A stretch of 10,876 bases of DNA from Sphingomonadales bacterium UBA6157 (lineage in GTDB: Bacteria > Pseudomonadota > Alphaproteobacteria > Sphingomonadales > Sphingomonadaceae): positions 189,345 to 200,220 of the forward strand of contig DIUN01000018.1 of the NCBI GenBank assembly GCA_002423025.1, given 5' to 3'. Position numbers and translations under genes: made by a program. Below the pieces are notes generated by a model. That model was given only the letters and a program-made list of their open reading frames with translations, had not been told where the DNA came from and did no database searches. Shown piece after piece: positions 6,760-10,876 of this stretch (position 1 is its first letter; every line of letters starts with the position of its first letter).

Positions 6760-7511
6760 GGCGTCTGGCTGCCCTGCCGGCGCTCTGGCTCGCTCTGTGC
6801 GGCGCTGCGCCCACCGTGCTCATCACGGACCTGAGCCAGAGCCGCATCGACATCAACACGACCTTCAAGGGCGCCGACCTGCTGGTGTTCGGCGCCATCC
6901 AGTATCCGGCCGGCACAGTGCCGGATGCCGCGCCCGATATCGCCATCGTGGTGCGCGGCCCGGCTGAGCCGGTGACGGTGCGGCGCAAGGAGAGGGTGGC
7001 CGGCATCTGGATCAATACCGAGGCCGTGCGCTTTGAAAGCGTGCCGGGTTTTTATGCCGTCGCCACGACGCGCCCCATCGATGCCATCGCCGATGACCGC
7101 ATCACCGCCATCTACGAGATCGGCACGGGCAACCTCCAACTCTCGCCGGCCAGCAGCGCCAGCGAGGACAAGACCCGCAGCTTCGAGCGCGGCTTGATCG
7201 CGTCCAAGGCGCGTTCCGGGCTGTTCGCCGAGGAGCCCGGCGCTGTCACCCTCACCCGCAACGTGCTCTACCGGGCGCGCATAGCCATCCCCAGCGCCGT
7301 GCCGGTGGGGGAATATGCCGCCGAGATCCACCTTATCGACAAGGGGCGGGTGGTCGCCAGCTCCTCCACGCCGATTATCATCGGCAAGTCCGGCTTCGAG
7401 CGCTGGATTTATGTGATGGCCCAGGAGCAGAGCCTGCTCTACGGGTTGGCGGCCGTGGCGGCGGCACTGGTCGCGGGCTGGATCGCCAGCGTCGTGACGC
7501 GGCGACTGTAG
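6756..7511 (+). CDS. TIGR02186/Alph_Pro_TM family membrane-anchored periplasmic protein
   Basis: 251-residue protein of an alphaproteobacterial family with no established biochemical role. It starts with a signal sequence (about 1-18, RRLAALPALWLALCGAAP), then a mostly beta-strand extracytoplasmic region (about 20-222), and ends in one transmembrane helix (about 227-247, YGLAAVAAALVAGWIASVV) with a basic tail TRRL. Recognisable landmarks are the early ITDLSQSRIDINTTFKGADLLVFGA segment (split 23-42 and on) and VVRGP. The four-base ATGA overlap with the TauE/SafE gene means coupled translation. The pairing suggests that this protein acts with the permease on the periplasmic side, for instance as an accessory or substrate-handling subunit; that is inference. 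It is the best taxonomic marker of the window, as I know the family only from Alphaproteobacteria. Confidence 0.85.
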   Translation: MRRLAALPALWLALCGAAPTVLITDLSQSRIDINTTFKGADLLVFGAIQYPAGTVPDAAPDIAIVVRGPAEPVTVRRKERVAGIWINTEAVRFESVPGFYAVATTRPIDAIADDRITAIYEIGTGNLQLSPASSASEDKTRSFERGLIASKARSGLFAEEPGAVTLTRNVLYRARIAIPSAVPVGEYAAEIHLIDKGRVVASSSTPIIIGKSGFERWIYVMAQEQSLLYGLAAVAAALVAGWIASVVTRRL

Positions 7512-7706
7512 CGCGGTTTCTGCTCGTCTGAAGGCAAGTATTTCCCGGCAATGCCCCAATTTTGCCCATTTGGAATAAGCCTCGCCGAATCACTCAAATT
7601 CCTGTAACTGTGGAATCGGAGCAATTTCGGTTACGACGCTTTGGACTACACCGCTTCGACGCCGACGAGCACCACTTGTACTGACTATGGAAGACTTGGA
7701 CAGAAA
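7512..7706 (+). promoter_or_regulatory. Intergenic leader upstream of the cold-shock gene
   Basis: 195 bp without a gene. No convincing terminator for the permease pair is seen. A weak promoter may be TTGGAA (7570-7575) with TCAAAT (7594-7599), 18 bases apart; this would give a 5' leader of about 100 bases, a length often seen for cold-shock mRNAs whose leaders fold differently with temperature. An imperfect palindrome ATTCC-N9-GGAAT lies at 7598-7616. An in-frame TTG at 7641 would add 22 residues before the true start and is not family-like. All regulatory assignments here are tentative. Confidence 0.3.
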
Positions 7707-8435
7707 ATGAGCTTTGATCGACGCGGACGTGGTTCCGGGCGTGGTGGTGGTTTCGACAAGCGTGAGCGCGGGTTCGACCAGTTTGAAGGCGGCGGTGGCG
7801 GCGGCGGTGGTGGCGGCGGCTTCGGCGGTCGTCCGGGCGGCGGCGGCTTCGGTGGCCCGCGTCCCCCGCGTGACATGGGTCCTGGCGTTGTGCTTGGCAC
7901 CGCCAAGGGCGTCGTGAAGTTTTTCAACGGCCAGAAGGGCTTCGGCTTCGTCGTTCGCGATGATGGCGGCGAAGACGTTTTTGTCCACATTTCGGCAGTG
8001 GAAGCTGCTGGCCTCACCGGTCTGGCCGATGGCCAGCCGCTCGAGTTCACCCTCACCGAGCGTAACGGCCGCGTGTCCGCCACCGATCTCGTGATCGATG
8101 GCGAAGCGCTCCCCGTGACCGATCGTGCCCCGCCGCGCGAGCGTGAAGGTGGCTTCGGCGACCGTCCGCCGCGTGCTGCCGGTGGTTTCGGTCGTGACCG
8201 TGACGCTGCGCCCGCCACCAATGGCGAGCGCGTTGAAGGCACTGTGAAGTTCTTCAACGGCCAGAAGGGCTTCGGCTTCATCCAGCGTGAAGACGGTGGT
8301 CCCGATGCCTTTGTGCACATCTCGGCTGTCGAGCGGGCTGGCATGTCCAACCTCTCGGAAGGCCAGCGCGTCTCCTTCGAACTCGAGGAAGATCGTCGCG
8401 GCAAGCAGGCGGCGGTGAACATCACCTCGCTCTGA
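7707..8435 (+). CDS. Glycine/arginine-rich protein with two cold-shock domains
   Basis: 242-residue single-stranded nucleic-acid-binding protein, probably an RNA chaperone of cold shock or stationary phase. Residues 1-60 are a low-complexity region with RGRGSGRGGGF (7-17) and an uninterrupted run of eleven Gly (28-38), resembling RGG RNA-binding tails. CSD1 (about 64-131) has FFNGQKGFGF (72-81, RNP1) and VFVHIS (91-96, RNP2). A linker rich in Arg, Pro and Gly (132-174) follows. CSD2 (about 175-241) has FFNGQKGFGF (182-191) and AFVHIS (201-206). Two-domain Csp proteins are common in alphaproteobacteria; the long Gly-rich N-terminus is less usual. I start at the ATG 7707 because the upstream in-frame TTG adds an unrelated Thr-rich stretch. 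A strong terminator follows the stop, so the gene is probably transcribed alone. No strong Shine-Dalgarno is visible. Confidence 0.9.
   Translation: MSFDRRGRGSGRGGGFDKRERGFDQFEGGGGGGGGGGGFGGRPGGGGFGGPRPPRDMGPGVVLGTAKGVVKFFNGQKGFGFVVRDDGGEDVFVHISAVEAAGLTGLADGQPLEFTLTERNGRVSATDLVIDGEALPVTDRAPPREREGGFGDRPPRAAGGFGRDRDAAPATNGERVEGTVKFFNGQKGFGFIQREDGGPDAFVHISAVERAGMSNLSEGQRVSFELEEDRRGKQAAVNITSL
7914..7949 (+). repeat. Internal direct repeat in the cold-shock gene, copy 1
   Basis: 36 bases coding VKFFNGQKGFGF in CSD1. They match copy 2 at 8244-8279 with a single difference (a silent T/C in a Phe codon). The rest of the two domains differs much more, including at wobble sites. Confidence 0.9.
8244..8279 (+). 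repeat. Internal direct repeat in the cold-shock gene, copy 2
   Basis: 36 bases coding VKFFNGQKGFGF in CSD2, 35 of 36 identical to copy 1 at 7914-7949, 330 bp apart. The shared reading frame and function explain the protein identity; the identity at nearly all wobble bases may reflect gene conversion or strong codon preference. Confidence 0.9.
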
Positions 8436-8455
8436 GCCTTCGGAACGATGGAATC

Positions 8456-8491
8456 AGGCGGCGCCGGGCAACCGGCGCCGCCTTTTTCTTT
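8456..8491 (+). terminator. Intrinsic terminator of the cold-shock gene
   Basis: Perfect 12-bp stem, AGGCGGCGCCGG (8456-8467) pairing with CCGGCGCCGCCT (8472-8483), closed by a GCAA tetraloop of the stable GNRA class and followed by TTTTTCTTT (8483-8491). It begins 20 bases after the stop codon. This is the clearest terminator in the window. Confidence 0.95.
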
Positions 8492-8519
8492 GGTCCCGGA
8501 CAAGCCCGGGCCGCCTGCG

Positions 8520-8540
8520 ACACGCTGGCGCGTGTAGAAT
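8520..8540 (+). promoter_or_regulatory. Inverted repeat next to a possible -10 box before the small membrane gene
   Basis: ACACGC-TGGC-GCGTGT (8520-8535) is a perfect six-base inverted repeat with a four-base centre. It ends at the first base of TAGAAT (8535-8540), a five-of-six match to a -10 box. No good -35 lies at the correct distance. It could be an operator or chance; it sits between the terminator and the next gene, where a promoter must exist. Confidence 0.3.
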
Positions 8541-8616
8541 AAGCTTTTGATTTTCACGGGCCGTTTCGCGCATGACACGCGCGCGACCCGCTCTCACTCC
8601 CATGCAAAGGACGGAC

Positions 8617-8928
8617 ATGGCTTCCCCCATCATCACCGGCTTGATGACCGTTTTCTCCATCACCACCGTCGCCGTCATCGCTTTTCCGCTCTATCGCCTG
8701 GCGCCGTCATGGCTTGAGGGCCGCAAGAGCCGCAAAGTTGCCTTCCACCGTGATGCCGCTGCATCTCTGGCCCTGGCGATGACCCGCACGCACAATGATC
8801 AGGAGATGTTCAAGCGCCTCTCCAACCAGCATGAGTATCACCTGGCATCGCTCAAGGCGCTGGCCCCCGGTGAAGCCGTGCCTGCCGCGCCCGCCATCCA
8901 GCCGGCCGCGCTCGACGCTGCAGCCTGA
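8617..8928 (+). CDS. Small single-pass membrane protein, unknown function
   Basis: 103-residue protein that I do not recognise. It opens with a hydrophobic helix (about 5-27, IITGLMTVFSITTVAVIAF) and continues with a basic patch after the membrane (EGRKSRKVAFHRD), a His/Gln-containing helical segment (about 50-78, with THNDQEMFKRLSNQHEYHL) and an Ala/Pro-rich tail. The basic patch after the helix predicts a cytoplasmic C-terminus. I start at the ATG 8617 because AAGGA precedes it by five bases; an in-frame ATG at 8572 adds 15 residues without a ribosome site. It has its own transcription unit after the cold-shock terminator. The coding nature is supported by the ribosome site and by a protein with clear membrane topology. 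The function is open, and no partner is suggested by context. Confidence 0.7.
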   Translation: MASPIITGLMTVFSITTVAVIAFPLYRLAPSWLEGRKSRKVAFHRDAAASLALAMTRTHNDQEMFKRLSNQHEYHLASLKALAPGEAVPAAPAIQPAALDAAA

Positions 8929-8952
8929 GGCCGAGCCTACGACCAATTGAAC

Positions 8953-8996
8953 GCCGCGCCCCACCCTCGCCATATCGGCGGTGGACAGGGCGCGGC
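8953..8996 (+). repeat. Long GC-rich hairpin upstream of the acyl-CoA synthetase
   Basis: GCCGCGCCC (8953-8961) is the exact reverse complement of GGGCGCGGC (8988-8996), and inside it CCACC (8961-8965) can pair with GGTGG (8980-8984). No T-run follows, so it is not a normal intrinsic terminator. It lies 22 bases before the synthetase ATG and would form in the mRNA leader, or slow transcription from the membrane-protein gene. Chance is possible in DNA this GC-rich. Confidence 0.4.
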
Positions 8997-9017
8997 CGCC
9001 GCGCCAGTTTGCCGGCC

Positions 9018-10526
9018 ATGAACACATCCCGCGACTGCTTCGATTTTCCCGCCGCCATTGCGCGGCACGCCGCAGAGCGATCAGCGCACATCGCTGTCCG
9101 ATGCGGCCCGCACAGCCTCGATTGGGCCGGCTTTGCCGCTCGGGCCGACCGGGTCGCTGCTACGCTCGCCAAGCTCGGCACCGCGCCGGGCGACACGGTG
9201 GCTGCCATCGCGGCTTCCTGCGTCGATTATGCCGTGCTGTGGGCGGCGGTGCTGCGGCTGCGCGCCACCATCGCGCCGCTGGCGCCCTCGTCCACGCCCA
9301 CCCAGATCAGTGCGATGGTGGCCGATTCCGGCGCCCGGCTGGTGTTCACCGATGCCGCTGCCCGCGCTGATTTCGGTGAAGTGCTCGCCGGCCGGGCGCT
9401 GGTGGACATGGACGCGCTGGACGCCTGGATCGACCGCGATGCCGAGTTGCCGCCGCTGGCGCCGCTCGATCCGGATGCGGCGTTCAACATCATCTACTCC
9501 TCCGGCACGACAGGCACGCCCAAGGGCATCGAGCAATCGGCAGCCATGCGCTCGCTGCACATCACCGGCGCCCGGCAGCTCGGCTATGACGAGAATAGCG
9601 TGACGCTGCTCTCGACGCCGCTCTACTCCAACACCACGCTTGTCGCGTTCCTGCCAACGCTGGCCTGGGGCGGCACGGCGGTTCTGATGGCCAAGTTCAA
9701 CGCGCTGGAGTGGCTGCAATTGGCGCAAGCCAACCGTGTGACGCACACCATGCTGGTGCCAGTGCAATATCGCCGCCTGCTCGCCGAACCGCGCTTCGAT
9801 GAATTCGACCTTTCGTCGATGCAGATGAAGTTCTGCACGTCCGCGCCGTTCCCGGCCGAGCTCAAGGCCGAAGTGTTGCGCCGCATGCCGGGCGGGCTGG
9901 TGGAATTTTTCGGCATGACCGAGGGTGGGGTGAGTTTCGTGTTCGCCGCGCACCTGTTCCCGGACAAGCTGCACACGGTCGGCCGCCCCTCCGAGGGCCA
10001 TGCCGTGCGGATCATCGATGAAGCCGGCAACGATGTGCCGCCGGGCACGCCGGGCGAGATCGTCGGCCAGTCCCCGGCGACGATGAGCGGCTATCGCAAC
10101 CGCCCGGACCTGACCGACGCGGCCTATTGGACCGCACCCGATGGCAGCAAGTGGCTGCGCACCGGCGACATCGGCCGGCTCGATGAGGATGGGTTCCTGA
10201 CGCTGATGGACCGCGCCAAGGACATGATCATCTCCGGCGGCTTCAATATCTATCCGAGTGACCTTGAGGCCGTGCTGCTGGCGCTGCCTGGTGTGCGCGA
10301 GGCCGCGGTGGTGGGCGTTGCCTCGCAAAGCTGGGGCGAGACGCCGGTGGCGTTCGTGGTCGCCCCCGGTGCCGACTCCGAGGCGCTGCGGCTCGCCGCC
10401 AATGCCGGGCTCGGCAAGACCCAGCGGCTGGCGGCGCTGGTGCTGCTCGATGAACTGCCGCGCAGCCATATCGGCAAGGTGCTGAAGCGCGAGCTGCGGG
10501 ATGGCTTCAAGGGCAGCGTCGCATAG
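9018..10526 (+). CDS. AMP-forming acyl-CoA synthetase (ANL superfamily)
   Basis: Two-step ligase that adenylates a carboxylic acid with ATP and then forms the CoA thioester; 502 residues, cytosolic. ANL core motifs in order: P-loop YSSGTTGTPKG (160-170), the acyl-pocket motif FFGMTEGG (297-304), RTGDIG (381-386, ribose-binding Asp), the hinge and A8 region DRAKDMIISGGFNIYPSDLE (398-417), and A10 SHIGKVLKRELRD with catalytic Lys487. All key residues are intact, so the enzyme should be active. The ATG at 9018 has no clear ribosome site; an in-frame TTG at 9009 could also serve. It precedes the ketoacid CoA-transferase gene by 93 bp, fitting fatty or ketoacid metabolism. Length and motifs place it among medium/long-chain or aromatic acyl-CoA ligases, and the exact acid cannot be read from sequence. 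Confidence 0.92.
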   Translation: MNTSRDCFDFPAAIARHAAERSAHIAVRCGPHSLDWAGFAARADRVAATLAKLGTAPGDTVAAIAASCVDYAVLWAAVLRLRATIAPLAPSSTPTQISAMVADSGARLVFTDAAARADFGEVLAGRALVDMDALDAWIDRDAELPPLAPLDPDAAFNIIYSSGTTGTPKGIEQSAAMRSLHITGARQLGYDENSVTLLSTPLYSNTTLVAFLPTLAWGGTAVLMAKFNALEWLQLAQANRVTHTMLVPVQYRRLLAEPRFDEFDLSSMQMKFCTSAPFPAELKAEVLRRMPGGLVEFFGMTEGGVSFVFAAHLFPDKLHTVGRPSEGHAVRIIDEAGNDVPPGTPGEIVGQSPATMSGYRNRPDLTDAAYWTAPDGSKWLRTGDIGRLDEDGFLTLMDRAKDMIISGGFNIYPSDLEAVLLALPGVREAAVVGVASQSWGETPVAFVVAPGADSEALRLAANAGLGKTQRLAALVLLDELPRSHIGKVLKRELRDGFKGSVA

Positions 10527-10545
10527 GCGGCATAAATCCAGTCCA

Positions 10546-10568
10546 TAGAAACCAAGCCTCTGGTTCTA
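10546..10568 (+). repeat. Short inverted repeat after the synthetase gene
   Basis: TAGAAACCA and TGGTTCTA flank six bases (AGCCTC); the arms pair over eight bases with one bulged A. It begins 20 bases after the synthetase stop. No T-run follows, so it may be a weak Rho-linked hairpin or an operator for the next gene. Confidence 0.3.
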
Positions 10569-10619
10569 CCCTGCGAGTTGCGCTAGTTCGCGAGTGCAAC
10601 AACAGGGGGGCCCTGGCCC

Positions 10620-10876
10620 ATGGCCAACAAGATTTATCCCGATGCCGCCACGGCGCTCGCCGATGTGGTTTTTGACGGGATGACCATCATGTCCGGCGGC
10701 TTCGGCTTGTGCGGCCTGCCGGAGAATCTGATCGCGGCGCTGAGGGCGATCGGCACGCGCAACATCACCGCCATCTCCAACAATGCCGGCGTGGATGGCT
10801 TCGGCCTTGGCCTGCTGCTGGAATCGCGCCAGGTCACCAAGATGATCGCCAGCTATGTCGGCGAGAACAAGGAGTT
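10620..10876 (+). CDS. scoA: Succinyl-CoA:3-ketoacid CoA-transferase subunit A (3' end cut by window)
   Basis: First 85 codons of the alpha subunit of a class I CoA-transferase, which uses succinyl-CoA to activate acetoacetate or related 3-keto acids in ketone-body and ketogenic amino-acid breakdown. The N-terminus MANKIYPDAATAL, the CoA-binding SGGFGLCGLPENLI (25-38), TAISNNAG (50-57) and SYVGEN (78-83) are diagnostic of ScoA/PcaI-type subunits; full proteins have about 235 residues. The ATG at 10620 follows an AGGGGGG ribosome site by nine bases. The catalytic Glu lies on subunit B, expected just outside the window. Related PcaI/AtoD subunits share the motifs, but SYVGEN favours ScoA. Together with the ACAD/hydratase operon it indicates that the region as a whole serves acid degradation. 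Confidence 0.87.
   Translation, partial: MANKIYPDAATALADVVFDGMTIMSGGFGLCGLPENLIAALRAIGTRNITAISNNAGVDGFGLGLLLESRQVTKMIASYVGENKE

Noticed and set aside
6756..6806. Possible lipoprotein signal (LALC) in the Alph_Pro_TM protein
   Set aside because: The residue before Cys15 is Leu instead of Gly, Ala or Ser, so the lipobox is not satisfied; a normal signal peptide fits better.
7788..7835. GGC/GGT-rich repeat that could pass for a microsatellite
   Set aside because: It is in frame and codes the Gly-rich tail of the cold-shock protein with mixed GGC/GGT codons, so it is coding sequence first.
9081..10469. 462-codon open frame on the minus strand within the acyl-CoA synthetase
   Set aside because: His/Arg/Gln-rich translation typical of an antisense shadow; the plus-strand synthetase has all ANL motifs intact.
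1..10876. CRISPR arrays, insertion sequences, tRNA or rRNA genes
   Set aside because: No spaced direct repeats, transposase-like proteins, terminal repeats or cloverleaf sequences were seen on either strand.

Overview
The window is GC-rich, densely coded bacterial DNA with strong G/C preference at third codon positions. The protein set points to an alphaproteobacterium, most likely of the Sphingomonadales. The clearest marker is the 251-residue protein at 6756-7511, which I recognise as the alphaproteobacterial TIGR02186/Alph_Pro_TM family. A two-domain cold-shock protein and abundant CoA-thioester genes fit as well. The order-level call is inference from family knowledge, not from a search.

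Layout. The left half (1-5696) is read from the minus strand. From right to left it holds a MaoC-type hydratase, an acyl-CoA dehydrogenase and two class III CoA-transferases. These four genes are packed with a 6-bp gap and then two one-base TGATG stop/start overlaps, so they form one coupled catabolic operon. Further left follow a universal stress protein, a NifU-type Fe-S scaffold (Nfu) and a RutE-type flavin reductase that runs off the left edge. The catabolic operon starts from a compact control region (5697-5841). There a perfect TTGACA -35 box is followed by a perfect 12-bp palindrome, TTGTCCGGACAA, lying between -35 and -10; this is a GntR/FadR-like operator in a classic repressing position.

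The right half (5842-10876) is read from the plus strand. A TauE/SafE permease and the Alph_Pro_TM membrane-anchored protein overlap by 4 bp. Next come a glycine-rich protein with two cold-shock domains and a textbook intrinsic terminator, a 103-residue single-pass membrane protein of unknown function, an AMP-forming acyl-CoA synthetase, and the first 85 codons of the succinyl-CoA:3-ketoacid CoA-transferase subunit A.

How the genes fit together. Three routes of acyl-CoA formation are represented: class III CoA-transferases, an AMP-forming ligase and a class I CoA-transferase. Together with a dehydrogenase and a hydratase they suggest a region devoted to organic-acid breakdown. The four-gene operon could activate an acid with a CoA-transferase, desaturate it and hydrate it. 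The hydratase resembles the mesaconyl-/itaconyl-CoA hydratase type, so a branched C5 (di)carboxylic acid is the most attractive guess, but the substrate is not fixed by the sequence. I see no phage, transposon, CRISPR, tRNA or rRNA. Nothing here is clearly a new defence or mobile system; the most notable points are the uncharacterised operon with its operator, and some divergent active-site motifs.
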